Positions 26,329-36,363 of a stretch of 64,000 bases of DNA are shown piece by piece; position 1 is the stretch's first letter; each line of letters opens with the position of its first letter. Origin of the DNA: Nocardioides halotolerans DSM 19273. GTDB lineage: Bacteria > Actinomycetota > Actinomycetes > Propionibacteriales > Nocardioidaceae. The stretch lies in assembly GCF_000422805.1 (NCBI RefSeq), contig NZ_AUGT01000009.1, positions 558,761-622,760 of the forward strand, in the 5' to 3' direction. The position numbers were made by a program, and so were the translations under genes. A model generated the notes under the pieces. It was not told where the DNA came from and did no database searches. It saw only the letters and a list, made by a program, of their open reading frames with translations.

Positions 26329-27660
26329 CTACTCCGGTAGGCCGCTCTCCGGCGGCGCGTCGTCGGCCTGGCCGGAGTCGTCGGTCGCGATCTCGGAGTC
26401 CCCGATGTCGGTCGTGAGGACGTCGGTGACCGGCTGGCCGACGCCGTCCTGCAGCTCGACGACCTGCATGCCCGAGATGCCGAGGTGGCTGTCGGAGGAG
26501 TAGCGGTACGGCGCCAGCTGCGGGCCGGCGAAGTCGCCGCCGTCGTCCTCGATCGCCTCGACCAGCCCGTCGCGGGTGAGGTCCTCGCCGGCGGCCTCGA
26601 GCGCCTGCACGAACGTGTAGGCGAACGACATGCCATAGATCCGGTAGTTGGTCAGCTCGCCGTCCTGGCCCGACTCGTCCCAGACCTTCTGCCACAGCTG
26701 CACCCACGGGTTGTCGGGCTGGTCGACGCCGGGGATGTACCGCGTGGTCATGACGCCGTTGAGCGACGAGGCGGTGCCGGGCACGGCCCCCTCGGAGAAG
26801 CGCTCGAGCAGCCCGCCGACCAGCGTGGGGTCCGAGCCGACGTTCGACACGTACCACTGCGGCTTGAAGCCGAGCTTGAGCGAGACCAGCTGCCCGAGCG
26901 CGGTGTAGGACGGCGTGGTGAACGACAGCACCAGGTCGGCGCCGCTGGCCTGCAGGGCGGCGATCTGCGGGCCGACGTCGGTGTTGCCGGAGGTGTAGCG
27001 CTGCGCTTCGACGACCTGCGCGTCGATGTACTCCCGGACGCCCTTCTCGGCGTCCTCGCCGAAGTCGTCGTCCTGGAGGAACAGGCCGACCTTGGCGTCC
27101 GGCATGTTCTCCGAGACCCACTGGCCGATGATCTTGCCCTCGATCTCGTAGTCCGGCTGCCAGCCGAACGTCCACGGGTGGGCGCCCGGGTCGTCGCCCC
27201 AGGCCAGTGCCCCGGAGGAGACGAACAGGTCGGGCACCTCCTGGTCGTTGAGGGAGTCGACGACCGCGTTGTGGGTCGGGGTGCCGAGCGAGCCGAGCGT
27301 CGCGAAGACCTTGTCCTTGAGCACCAGCTCGTCGGTGAGGCTGCTCGTCTTGGTCGGGTCGTAGCCGTCGTCCTTGACCAGGAACTCGATCGAGCGTCCG
27401 TGCACCCCGCCGTTGGCGTTGACGTAGTCGAAGTAGGCCTGGGCGCCGGTCGGGATCTCGCTGTAGCCCGGCGCGGCCACGCCGGTCAGCGGGAAGGTGC
27501 CGCCGATGGTGACCGCGGCGTCGGTCACCCCGACCTCCGTGGCGCCCCCGCCGCCACCCTTGTCGTCGTCGTCCTTCCCACCGGCACCGCAGGCGCCGGC
27601 CAGGGCGGTGAGCGCGAGGACACTGGTCAGGACGGCCAGCTTCCGCGTGCGTGTGTTCAT
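26329..27660 (-). CDS. Branched-chain amino acid-type ABC transporter substrate-binding lipoprotein
   Basis: LivJ-like periplasmic-binding-protein family 6. A lipoprotein signal peptide ends at C24 in the lipobox ALAGAC. A Gly/Asp linker follows, then the two-lobed domain starting VTIGGTFPLTGVAAPGY with YVNANGGVHGRSIEF and the LVLSFTTPSYTALGQ hinge region. The C-terminal 30 residues are acidic. ATG overlaps the livM-like stop (ATGA). The ligand could be an amino acid, amide or aromatic/urea-type compound. It is the last gene of the operon, unlike the usual order. Confidence 0.9.
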   Translation of the reverse strand: MNTRTRKLAVLTSVLALTALAGACGAGGKDDDDKGGGGGATEVGVTDAAVTIGGTFPLTGVAAPGYSEIPTGAQAYFDYVNANGGVHGRSIEFLVKDDGYDPTKTSSLTDELVLKDKVFATLGSLGTPTHNAVVDSLNDQEVPDLFVSSGALAWGDDPGAHPWTFGWQPDYEIEGKIIGQWVSENMPDAKVGLFLQDDDFGEDAEKGVREYIDAQVVEAQRYTSGNTDVGPQIAALQASGADLVLSFTTPSYTALGQLVSLKLGFKPQWYVSNVGSDPTLVGGLLERFSEGAVPGTASSLNGVMTTRYIPGVDQPDNPWVQLWQKVWDESGQDGELTNYRIYGMSFAYTFVQALEAAGEDLTRDGLVEAIEDDGGDFAGPQLAPYRYSSDSHLGISGMQVVELQDGVGQPVTDVLTTDIGDSEIATDDSGQADDAPPESGLPE

Positions 27661-28772
27661 CTGGTGTCTCCCTTCGAGGTGGCGACGGTCGCGCCTGGAC
27701 TGGCGGCGTCCGCGGAGGTGGTGGGGTCCGGGGTGACGGCCGGGTTCCGGAGCCGGCGCCAGCCGGCGTGGAGCGTGCCGACCAGGCCGCGCGGTGCGAG
27801 CAGCACCACGGCCACCATCACCACGCCGTAGACGAGCGGCGCCAGCTCGGCGGCCCGGATGTCGTCGAGGCCCGCGGACGTGCCGGCGTCGGTGATGACC
27901 GACGGCAGGAAGGTGAGGAGAGCGGCGCCGGCCAGCGCGCCGGTGAGGCTGCCGAGGCCACCCAGCACCACGGCGGTCAGCAGCGTCAGGCTGAGGGTCA
28001 GGGTGAAGCCGGTCGGAGCGGTGAGCCGGACGGCGAGCGCCATCACCGCGCCGCCGGCGCCGGCCGCGGCGGCGCTGACCACGAACGCCGAGACCCGGGC
28101 CCGGCCGAGGTGGATGCCGGCGAGCTCGGCGGCGACCTCGTCGTCGCGGACCGCCCGCCACCGCCGGCCGACCCGGCTGCGGGCGAGGTTGGCGAGCAGC
28201 AGGTAGACGACCACGAGCGTGAACCACGCGAGGTAGGCGACGTACTTGCTGCGGGTGAGGTCGTGCGCGGTCACGAAGTACGCCGCGTCGAGCACCCAGC
28301 CGGGCGTCTCCGGGACCCTCAGGCGCAGCCCCTGCTCTCCGCCGAGGGTCTCGCCGAAGTGCAGCGCCACGCCCGGCAGCGCCACCGCCAGCGCGAGCGT
28401 GGCGCCGGCCAGGTAGGGGCCGCGCAGCCTGGCCGCGGCGGCGCCGATCACGACGCCGACCGCGCTGGTGACGGCCGTGGCGGTCAGCAGCGCCACGGGG
28501 AGCGGCAGCACCGGGTCGTCGGAGACCAGGAGCGCCGTCGTGTAGGCGCCGACCGCCATCAGCGCGCCGTGGCCCAGCGAGATCTGCCCGTTCAGCCCGG
28601 TGAGCACGGTCAGCCCGCCCGCCGCGATGCCGAGGTAGGCCATCTGGGTGAGCTGGACGGCGCGGAAGTCGTCGACCGACTCGACGACCAGGACCACGAC
28701 GAGGACGGCGGCCGCCGTGACGAGCAGGTGCCGGCCCAGGGTGCTGTGCCAGACCGCCGCGAGACGCCGCAT
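27657..28772 (-). CDS. ABC transporter permease, LivM family
   Basis: Integral membrane half of a branched-chain-type importer. About nine hydrophobic segments are present, with the family motif GLNGQISLGHGALMAVGAYT (about residues 59-78) and the EAA-like loop RAVRDDEVAAELAGIHLGRARV. A ~40-residue Thr/Ala-rich tail extends past the last helix. ATG 28772 overlaps the LivH-family stop by one base. Confidence 0.9.
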   Translation of the reverse strand: MRRLAAVWHSTLGRHLLVTAAAVLVVVLVVESVDDFRAVQLTQMAYLGIAAGGLTVLTGLNGQISLGHGALMAVGAYTTALLVSDDPVLPLPVALLTATAVTSAVGVVIGAAAARLRGPYLAGATLALAVALPGVALHFGETLGGEQGLRLRVPETPGWVLDAAYFVTAHDLTRSKYVAYLAWFTLVVVYLLLANLARSRVGRRWRAVRDDEVAAELAGIHLGRARVSAFVVSAAAAGAGGAVMALAVRLTAPTGFTLTLSLTLLTAVVLGGLGSLTGALAGAALLTFLPSVITDAGTSAGLDDIRAAELAPLVYGVVMVAVVLLAPRGLVGTLHAGWRRLRNPAVTPDPTTSADAASPGATVATSKGDTR

Positions 28773-29650
28773 CAGACCCGCCTCTCGCGGGCGGGCGCGA
28801 ACAGCCCGTCCGGCCGCAGGAACAGCACGGCCATGAGGATCGCCAGCGCGGCGAGTGCCACCAGCTGCGAGCCGACGTACCCGGACACGAAGCTGAGGGA
28901 CAGCCCGAGGAACAGCCCTCCGACGACCGCGCCCACCGGGCTGTCGAGGCCGCCGAGCACGGCCGCCACGAAGCCGTAGACCACGACCGAGTCCATGTAG
29001 CCGGGCGACACCAGGCTGCCCCCGGCGATCAGAAGCCCCGAGAGCGACCCGACCAGCGCCGCGAGCGCCCACCCGAGGGTGAGCATCCGGCCCACGCGCA
29101 CGCCGAGCAGGCGGGCCACCTCCTGGTTGAACGCCGCGGCCCGCATCCGCAGGCCGAGGTCGGTGAAGCGGAAGAGGAGCACGAGGAGCGTCATCACCGC
29201 GAGCACGGCGAGGATCGTGAAGATGCCGAAGCCGGTCAGCGCAATCGTGGTGCCGCCCACGTCGATGCCGCGGATGCCGAACGCCGCGGGGAAGGACCGG
29301 TAGCGGTTGCCGAAGACCACCGAGGCCAGGGCGTGCAGGACGATGAACAGGCCGAGGGTCAGGATCACCGCGTTGATCTCCGGCCCGCCCTCGACCGGAC
29401 GCACCACCACGCGCTCGACGACCGCGCCGAGGACCAGCCCGGCGGCCAGGGCCACGGCGAAGCCGAGCCAGTACGAGTGGCCGTGGTCGATGATCTCCAG
29501 CGCCACGAACGTGGTGACCATCGCCATCGGCGCCTGCGCGAAGTTCACCACGTGGGTCGAGCGCCAGATCAGCACCAGGGCGAGCGCGAACGCCGCGTAG
29601 ACCATCCCGAGGGTCAGCCCACCGAGCGCGGTGTTGATCAGCTGCTGCAC
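28772..29650 (-). CDS. ABC transporter permease, LivH family
   Basis: Second membrane subunit of the importer. It begins LINTALGGLTLGMVYAAFALALVLIW, contains NFAQAPMAMV, the cytoplasmic loop RMRAAAFNQEVARLLGVRVGRM (about 168-189) and GGLDSPVGAVVGG. About eight hydrophobic segments in 292 residues. GTG start; a 31-bp gap separates it from the LivF-like gene upstream. Confidence 0.9.
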   Translation of the reverse strand: MQQLINTALGGLTLGMVYAAFALALVLIWRSTHVVNFAQAPMAMVTTFVALEIIDHGHSYWLGFAVALAAGLVLGAVVERVVVRPVEGGPEINAVILTLGLFIVLHALASVVFGNRYRSFPAAFGIRGIDVGGTTIALTGFGIFTILAVLAVMTLLVLLFRFTDLGLRMRAAAFNQEVARLLGVRVGRMLTLGWALAALVGSLSGLLIAGGSLVSPGYMDSVVVYGFVAAVLGGLDSPVGAVVGGLFLGLSLSFVSGYVGSQLVALAALAILMAVLFLRPDGLFAPARERRV

Positions 29651-29681
29651 TAGTGGTCACCGCCGCAGGTCGTGGCCACGA

Positions 29682-30385
<704 letters not shown>

Positions 30386-30386
<1 letters not shown>

Positions 30387-31159
30387 TACGTGACAGCCTC
30401 ACCGAGGTAGGCGGCGAGCACCGCCGGGTCGTCACGCACCTCGTCGGGGGTGCCGCTCGCGATCACCCGGCCGAAGTCGAGGACGGTGATGTCGTCGCAG
30501 ACCGACATCACGAGGTCCATGTGGTGCTCGACCAGCATCACCGACATCCGCGAGGCGAGGTCGCGCAGGAGCGTTCCGAGCTCGGACAGCTCGTGGTCGG
30601 ACAGGCCGCTCGCGGGCTCGTCGAGCATCACCAGCTCCGGCTCGGCGACCAGGGCCCGCGCGAGCGCGACCTTCTTGCGCACGGCGTACGGCAGGGCGCC
30701 GGGGTGCCGGTCGGCCTGACCGGCGATGCCGAGCTGGTCGAGCGTCTCGAGCGCCCGCGACCGCAGCCTCGCCTCGTCCCGGCCGGCGCGGGGGAGCGCC
30801 AGCAGCCCGGCGAGGAATCCCGTCCGGGCCTGGGGGTCGGCACCGACCAGGACGTTCTCGAGCACGGTCAGGCGGTCGAAGAGCCCGAGACCCTGCAGCG
30901 TGCGCGCGATCCCCAGGCGGGCCAGCTGGTGCGGCCTGAGGCCGCGCAGCTCCTGTCCGCCCCAGTGGATGCTCCCGGCGTCGGGCCGGACGAAGCCGCA
31001 GGCGACGTTGAACAGCGTCGTCTTGCCGGCTCCGTTCGGACCGATCACCCCGAGCACCCGGCCGGGCCGGGCTGTCAGCGAGACCTCCGAGAGCGCCGCG
31101 ATCCCCCCGAACCGCACGCTCGCGTCCCGCAGCTCCAGGCTGCGCGCCGAGGACCCCAC
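30386..31159 (-). CDS. ABC transporter ATP-binding protein, LivG family
   Basis: Second ATPase of the importer and first gene of the operon. Walker A is GPNGAGKTTLFN, Walker B VMLDEPASGL, and the LivG-specific Arg/Leu-rich helix RTLQGLGLFDRLTVLENVLVG is present. The signature motif reads LPYAVRKKVALARAL rather than LSYGQQR, a deviation from most LivG proteins. GTG 31159 is preferred because GGTGAGGAGG lies 5 nt upstream; the longer frame to 31267 lacks family sequence. Confidence 0.9.
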
Positions 31160-31318
31160 AGCATCCTCCTCACCACGCGGCCGGTGTGACGCCCTCCACC
31201 TTGGTGTCAGCGCACAGCGCGCCGCGATGGGCTTTCCGCACAACGTCGGTGGGGCTCCGCGCCACAACCACGCGGCCCGGGCTGGTCAGGATTGTGCGCC
31301 GGGTGTCATGGTGCGGGC
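31160..31318. promoter_or_regulatory. Divergent regulatory region between the liv operon and PucR gene
   Basis: The 159-bp gap between divergent starts holds oppositely oriented copies of a short word: CCGCACAA near 31227-31234 and TTGTGCGC near 31292-31299, with GCGCACAG and GCCACAAC between or beside them. These inverted CGCACAA/TTGTGCG words are candidate operator half-sites for the adjacent PucR-type regulator. No clear -35/-10 pair is visible for either gene. Confidence 0.35.
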
Positions 31319-32542
31319 ATGCGTGCGCTCGCGGACACGCCTGACCCGGGCCTCGACGCCCGGGTCGCCGCCGCGTGGCTCACGCTGCTCGACCAGGCCG
31401 ACGCGATCGCCGACAGCATCTCGCTGGCGCTCCTGGAGAAGGACGCGGAGGTCTACGAGCGGACCGGTCCGGAGTTCCAGGTCGACGTCCGGGCCAGCAC
31501 CCGCGAGCACATCCGCCGGGGCATCGAGGCGATGGCCGGCCTCGCGGGCGCCACCCACGTGACGGCTCAGCTCTGGCGCGAGACCGGGCGCCGCCGCGCG
31601 CGGCAGGGCGTCGCGATGGAGCTGGTGCTCAACGCCTACACGCTCGGCACGCGCTACCTGTGGGAGGCCCTGCTGGCGCAGCGCGAGCACGGCCGCGTCG
31701 ACGACCAGGTGCTGCTGGTCGCGGGCCAGCGCGTGTGGGAGGCGCTCGACGTCCAGAACGCCGTGTTCATCGACGCCTACCGCCGCGAGAGCGTGCAGCT
31801 CCAGCGGCGCGACCTGCAGCGCCAGCAGAGCACGCTCGACGCGCTGGTGCAGGGGCGCGGGACCGATCCAGCCTTCGCGGCCGAGGCGCGGGAGGTGCTC
31901 GGCATCGGCGCCGAGATGACCGTGGCGTGCGTGGTGGCGCCGTACGACGGGTCGCTCGACGAGCCGCTGACACCGCCGGCGGAGCGGCTCGGCCGGCACG
32001 GGATCATCTCGCACTGGCACGTGCGCGGCGGGGTGTCCTTCGGGCTGCTGGCCGCCGACCGGCACGGCGTCGACGAGCTCGTCGCGCTCCTGGGTCCGCA
32101 CGCGGTCGGCCGGGTCGGGGTCGCCATCTCGACCGACGGCGTGGCGGGCTTCGCGACGGCGTTCCAGCTGGCCAGCCGGGCCGCCGACACGGTGCCGCGC
32201 GACGAGCACCGGGTGGTCGCGGTCTCCCAGCGGCTCCCCGAGGTGCTGCTCGCGGAGAGCCCCGAGGTGACCGCGCTGCTCGTGCAGGAGACGGTCGCGC
32301 CGATCCTGGCGCAGCCTGCGCACGCGGCCGACGTCCTCATGCAGACGCTCGCCGCGCTGCTCGAGCACAACGGCTCCGCCAAGCACGCCGCGGAGGCGCT
32401 GTTCTGTCACCGCAACACCGTCATCTACCGGGCGCGGCAGATCGAGGTGCTGACCGGCCGTCGGCTCGGCGACGCCCGCGACCGGATGCTGCTCGGGCTC
32501 GGCCTCCTGGCCCGCCAGCAGCAGCCCGCGCCGCTGCGCTGA
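31319..32542 (+). CDS. PucR-family transcriptional regulator
   Basis: The C-terminal ~60 residues form the PucR helix-turn-helix: LAALLEHNGSAKHAAEALFCHRNTVIYRARQIE (given in part, about 335-370). The middle part (about 160-290) resembles the GGDEF-like fold of CdaR/PucR proteins, and the N-terminal ~150 residues resemble the RsbR-type helical domain. ATG 31319 is chosen; the preceding in-frame residues are Cys/Gly-rich and unlike the family. Divergent from the liv-type operon, so it probably controls that transporter. Effector unknown. Confidence 0.85.
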   Translation: MRALADTPDPGLDARVAAAWLTLLDQADAIADSISLALLEKDAEVYERTGPEFQVDVRASTREHIRRGIEAMAGLAGATHVTAQLWRETGRRRARQGVAMELVLNAYTLGTRYLWEALLAQREHGRVDDQVLLVAGQRVWEALDVQNAVFIDAYRRESVQLQRRDLQRQQSTLDALVQGRGTDPAFAAEAREVLGIGAEMTVACVVAPYDGSLDEPLTPPAERLGRHGIISHWHVRGGVSFGLLAADRHGVDELVALLGPHAVGRVGVAISTDGVAGFATAFQLASRAADTVPRDEHRVVAVSQRLPEVLLAESPEVTALLVQETVAPILAQPAHAADVLMQTLAALLEHNGSAKHAAEALFCHRNTVIYRARQIEVLTGRRLGDARDRMLLGLGLLARQQQPAPLR

Positions 32543-32554
32543 CCTGCGCGGCAG

Positions 32555-33823
32555 TCACACCCCGGCGCGTGCGGCCTGGCGGTCGAGGTGCCGCTCCGCG
32601 GCCCGGGCCGAGGGGTGGATGGCGAGTGCGGCCGCGCCGACGATGGCCGCGATCACGAGCCAGCCGGGCGTGCCCCACTCCATCGCGAGGAACGTGTACG
32701 CCGCGGGCGCCCACACCGAGCCGAGGGTGAACCCGAGCTGGGAGACGCCTTGGTACTCGCCTCGGCGCTCCGGGTCGGAGAGCTCGGCCTGGAGCCCCCA
32801 CTGGCCGGCGGAGTCGAAGAGCTCGGCGCCCGTCACCGTCACGTGGCCGAGCCACACCAGCGCGATCGTGACCCAGCCGATCGTGTCGTGGGTGACCAGC
32901 ACGATGCCGCACGAGACCACGAGGAAGAGCGCGCCGCGGCGGATGGCCCGCAGGGAGTCGGCGACGGTCACGACGCCCCGGGCGGCCGCCACCTGGAGCA
33001 GCACCGCCAGCACCGTGTTGGTGCCGAACAGCCACGCCAGCAGCACCCGCGGCGCGTCGGTCTCCTCGACCAGCCAGAGCGGGATCACGACGTTGAGGAG
33101 GACCTGGTGGGTGCTGAGCACGCCGCCGCACACCGACATGAGGAGGTAGCCGCGGTTGCGCAGCGCGCTGCTGCGTCCCTCGCCGTCGAGGGCGGCCTCG
33201 AGCGCCGACTCCTCGGCGACGTGGTCGCCCCTGCTGGGGAGGCGGGAGACGAGGGTGGCGTTGAGGAGCAGCAGGAACGCCGTGACCGCCGGGACCAGCC
33301 GCACCACGTCATCGCTGTTGGTGGCGAGGGCCAGTCCCGCGACGAGCGCGCCGAGGGTGTAGCCGACGTTGCGGGCGGCGCGGAAGTAGGCGTTGGACGA
33401 CACCCGCTGCGCGCGCGGGAAGACGTCGAAGCGATAGGCGTTGCGCGCCGACCGGCTCGCCGTCGAGACCACCTGCACGGCGACCATGACCGCGACGAAG
33501 CCGACCATGCCGCCCACCGCCAGCCAGGCGAGGTAGAGCAGCGCCTCGACGAGAGAGCTGGCGGCCCAGATCCGCTTCGCGCCGAACCGGTCGCTGAGCT
33601 TGCCGAGGGGCACCGCGACGAGGAACGTGACGACGCCGGCGATGGTGAGGCCGAGCCCGACCCGGGCGGCGGAGAGGCCGACGATCTGGGTGAAGAACAC
33701 CGCGCTGCCCGTGAGGAAGACCCCGTCGCCGAACGCCGAGAGCACCGACTGCGCGGACAGCCGGCGGACCAGCGGCGTGGGTCCGGCCAGCCGGACCAAC
33801 CGAGTGGGTAGGTATCTCGACAT
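32555..33823 (-). CDS. Major facilitator superfamily transporter
   Basis: Predicted 12-helix transporter of 422 residues. The first half has AFGDGVFLTGSAVFF and the MFS loop motif GKLSDRFGAKRIW between helices 2 and 3 (about residues 74-86); the second half has LAWLFGTNTVLAVLLQ and SDPERRGEYQGVSQLGFTLG. Substrate unknown; drug-efflux-like. ATG 33823 follows TTG 33826, either possible. TAGGTT ends 7 nt upstream on this strand, suggesting a leaderless transcript. It ends 12 bp from the PucR gene (convergent). Confidence 0.85.
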   Translation of the reverse strand: MSRYLPTRLVRLAGPTPLVRRLSAQSVLSAFGDGVFLTGSAVFFTQIVGLSAARVGLGLTIAGVVTFLVAVPLGKLSDRFGAKRIWAASSLVEALLYLAWLAVGGMVGFVAVMVAVQVVSTASRSARNAYRFDVFPRAQRVSSNAYFRAARNVGYTLGALVAGLALATNSDDVVRLVPAVTAFLLLLNATLVSRLPSRGDHVAEESALEAALDGEGRSSALRNRGYLLMSVCGGVLSTHQVLLNVVIPLWLVEETDAPRVLLAWLFGTNTVLAVLLQVAAARGVVTVADSLRAIRRGALFLVVSCGIVLVTHDTIGWVTIALVWLGHVTVTGAELFDSAGQWGLQAELSDPERRGEYQGVSQLGFTLGSVWAPAAYTFLAMEWGTPGWLVIAAIVGAAALAIHPSARAAERHLDRQAARAGV

Positions 33824-33842
33824 CAAGAGAAACCTAGCCGAC

Positions 33843-34745
33843 CTACTGCGTGTCCGGCGCCTGGTTTTTCGCCGCGGCCCGGCTCAGGTCGCGGACCTCG
33901 GGAAGCGCCTCGAACCCGGCCGCGACGTAGGTCGCGACCCCGCCGACGTTCGAGCTCGGCGTGGCGACCAGCGCGCTCGACGCGCCCATCTCGCGCAGGG
34001 CGGCCGCTCCGGCGAGGGTGATGGCGCGCCCGTGGCCCCGTCCGCGGTGGTCGCGGTGCACGCCCATCGGCTCGACCAGTCCCGGACGGCCCGGTCCGGC
34101 CGACCACACCGTGATCGTCGCGACCGGGTCACCGCGCTCGTCGTAGGCGACCAGGCACCGCGCATCGGCGTACGCCGGGCCGGCCGCCATGGCGTGCCAG
34201 CGCTCCTCGGTGAACGTCGAGCGGTTGAACGCCGCCCGCTGCACGGCGGTCCGGTCGGCCACGAGCCGCGGGCCGGCGACCTCGATCCGCACGCCGGGGT
34301 CCTCGACGGGCTCGGCGAGGTCGCGACACAGCGGCGTCCACGGGTCGTCGAGCCGCCAGCCCGCCTCGGACAGGGTCTCGCGGAGCAGGGCGCCCTCGGG
34401 CGCCTCGACGTAGACGTCGCCCTCGACGAGGACGCCGCGGGCGGGGTCGCCGAGGTCCTCGGTCATCCGCCGCGCCAGCTCCTCGTCGTCGTAGGCCTCC
34501 GGCGCCAGCGTGACCCGCAGCAGGTCGGGCTCGTCGACGAGCCCCACCGCGAGGACCTGCCCGTCGCGGCGCCAGGTCCGCACCCGCGCGGCGGTCGTCT
34601 CGGCGCCGAACCTCCAGAACCAGCCGAGGTCGCCCGGGTGCAGCTGCCTCGGCGCTCCCGCCTGCTGCCACTCGCGGAGCGCTCCGACGGCCGCGTCCAG
34701 CCCGTCGACCTCGGGGGTCGCCAGCTCGATCGTCACACCCCGCAT
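33843..34745 (-). CDS. GNAT-family N-acetyltransferase
   Basis: 300-residue protein with a C-terminal GNAT domain: acetyl-CoA binding motif VEPMGVHRDHRGRGHGRAI (about residues 220-240) and the following ASSALVATPSSNVGGVATYVAAGF. The N-terminal half resembles a second, degenerate GNAT-like domain (ARGVLVEGDVYVEAPEGALL). Substrate unknown. ATG 34745 is preferred; GTG 34760 would add five residues. Divergent from the GFA gene 46 bp away. Confidence 0.82.
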   Translation of the reverse strand: MRGVTIELATPEVDGLDAAVGALREWQQAGAPRQLHPGDLGWFWRFGAETTAARVRTWRRDGQVLAVGLVDEPDLLRVTLAPEAYDDEELARRMTEDLGDPARGVLVEGDVYVEAPEGALLRETLSEAGWRLDDPWTPLCRDLAEPVEDPGVRIEVAGPRLVADRTAVQRAAFNRSTFTEERWHAMAAGPAYADARCLVAYDERGDPVATITVWSAGPGRPGLVEPMGVHRDHRGRGHGRAITLAGAAALREMGASSALVATPSSNVGGVATYVAAGFEALPEVRDLSRAAAKNQAPDTQ

Positions 34746-34791
34746 CAGAGGCCATCGCACGGCCCGCGCGCACCTGGTTTAGCGTCGGCAC

Positions 34792-35181
34792 GTGCGCGGA
34801 CGGTGCCTGTGCGGCGCGGTGGCCTACGAGGTGCGCGGGCCGCTCCGCGACGTCATCGACTGCCACTGCCACTGCCACCGGTGCCGGCGCTTCACCGGTC
34901 ACTACCTGCCGGCGACCAGTGCCGCCTCCGAGGACGTGCGGATCGCCGACGCCGAGGGTCTGCTGACGTGGTACTTCCCCGACGAGGAGGCGGGCTACGG
35001 GTTCTGCCGGCGCTGCGGGTCTTCGTTGTTCTGGCGCGCCGAGGGCCACCCCGGGCGCCTGTCCATCGCGGCCGGGACGCTCGACCCGCCGACCGGCCTG
35101 CGGACGGCCGAGGCGTGGTGGGTCGGCGAGGCCAGCGACTACCACGTGCGCCCGGACGTCCCCGAGCGCGACCGGGAGTGA
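34792..35181 (+). CDS. GFA-family (CENP-V/GFA) zinc protein
   Basis: Glutathione-dependent formaldehyde-activating-like fold, a small zinc-binding domain. The cysteine pattern is CLCG at residues 5-8, a CHCHCHRCRR cluster near 24-33, and FCRRCGS near 71-77. Actinobacteria use mycothiol, so the glutathione role of the founding member probably does not apply. GTG 34792; TAGCGT at 34780-34785 ends 6 nt before it, suggesting a leaderless transcript. Confidence 0.85.
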   Translation: MRGRCLCGAVAYEVRGPLRDVIDCHCHCHRCRRFTGHYLPATSAASEDVRIADAEGLLTWYFPDEEAGYGFCRRCGSSLFWRAEGHPGRLSIAAGTLDPPTGLRTAEAWWVGEASDYHVRPDVPERDRE

Positions 35182-35199
35182 CCCGGCTCGTCCCGTGGT

Positions 35200-36360
35200 T
35201 CAGAACGCCGAGATGCCGGTCTCGGCGCGACCGATGAGCAGCTTCTGGATCTGGCTGGTGCCCTCGTAGAGGGTCATGACCCGGGCGTCGCGGAGGTACT
35301 TCGCGGCGGGGTACTCGTCGACATACCCCGCGCCGCCGTAGACCTGGATGCAGTGGTTGGCGGCGCGCACCGCGGCCTCGGAGGCGTAGAGCTTGGCCTT
35401 GGACGCCGCGACCCGGAACTCGGCGGTGCCGGCGCGGCCGCGGTCGAGCAGGTCGGCGGCCCGCCACACGAGCAGCCGCGCGGCGTCGGCGTCGAGCGAG
35501 ATGTCGGCGATCATCTCCTGCACGAGCTGGAAGCCGGCGATCTCGCGGCCGAACTGGGTGCGCTCGCGCGCGTACGCGACAGACGACTCGAGGCAGGCCT
35601 GCACGAGCCCGACGCAGCCGGCGGCGACCGAGACGCGGCCCTTGTCGAGCGAGGACATCGCGATCTTGAACCCCTGGCCCTCCTCGCCGAGCCGCGCGGA
35701 GGCGGGCACCCGGACGCCCTCGAGGAAGAGCTCGGCGGTCGCCTGCCCGCGCAGCCCGAGCTTGCCCTTGATCTCGCGGGCCTCGAAGCCGTCGGCGCCG
35801 GTCGGCACCAGGAACGCCGTCACGCCGCGCGGGCCGTCGTCCGAAGTGCGCGCGAAGACCAGCGCGACGTCGGCCCACGTGCCGTTGGTGATGAAGAGCT
35901 TCTGCCCGGTGAGCACGTAGTCGCCGCCGTCGCGGACCGCCCGGGTGGTGAGGTTGCCGGCGTCGGAGCCGGTGCCCGGCTCGGTGAGCCCGAAGCAGCC
36001 GAGCTTCGTGGCGGTCGCGATGCCGGGCAGCCACTCCTGCTTCTGCTCCTCCGTGCCGAAGCCGAGGATCGACTTGCCGACCAGGCCGTTGGACACCGAC
36101 ACGATGCCGCGCAGCGCGGAGTCGGCTCGGCCGAGCTCCTCCATGCCCAGCACGTAGGTGGCGTAGTCGCCGCCGAGACCGCCGTACTCCTCGGGGATGG
36201 TCAACCCGAAGAACCCGATCTCGGCCATCTTCGGGATGATCGCGAGGTCGACCGACTCGTCGCGGTCCCACTGCTGCCGGTGCGGCACCGCCTCCCGCTC
36301 GAGGAAGTCCCTCGCCAGCGCCCGGAACGCCTCCTGCTCCTCGCTCAGCGACAGGTCCAT
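35200..36360 (-). CDS. Acyl-CoA dehydrogenase (short/medium-chain type)
   Basis: FAD-dependent alpha,beta-dehydrogenation of acyl-CoA. The catalytic base is E366 in LYEGTSQIQK. The flavin region has FGLTEPGTGSDAGNL and LFITNGTWADV; the substrate loop has RTQFGREIAGFQL, and GGAGYVDEYP precedes the active site. Length of 386 residues is normal. Three bp after the neighbouring dehydrogenase and in the same operon as the ACAD10/11-like gene, kinase and SDR; probably the beta-oxidation partner for their product. Confidence 0.93.
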   Translation of the reverse strand: MDLSLSEEQEAFRALARDFLEREAVPHRQQWDRDESVDLAIIPKMAEIGFFGLTIPEEYGGLGGDYATYVLGMEELGRADSALRGIVSVSNGLVGKSILGFGTEEQKQEWLPGIATATKLGCFGLTEPGTGSDAGNLTTRAVRDGGDYVLTGQKLFITNGTWADVALVFARTSDDGPRGVTAFLVPTGADGFEAREIKGKLGLRGQATAELFLEGVRVPASARLGEEGQGFKIAMSSLDKGRVSVAAGCVGLVQACLESSVAYARERTQFGREIAGFQLVQEMIADISLDADAARLLVWRAADLLDRGRAGTAEFRVAASKAKLYASEAAVRAANHCIQVYGGAGYVDEYPAAKYLRDARVMTLYEGTSQIQKLLIGRAETGISAF

Positions 36361-36363
36361 CGA

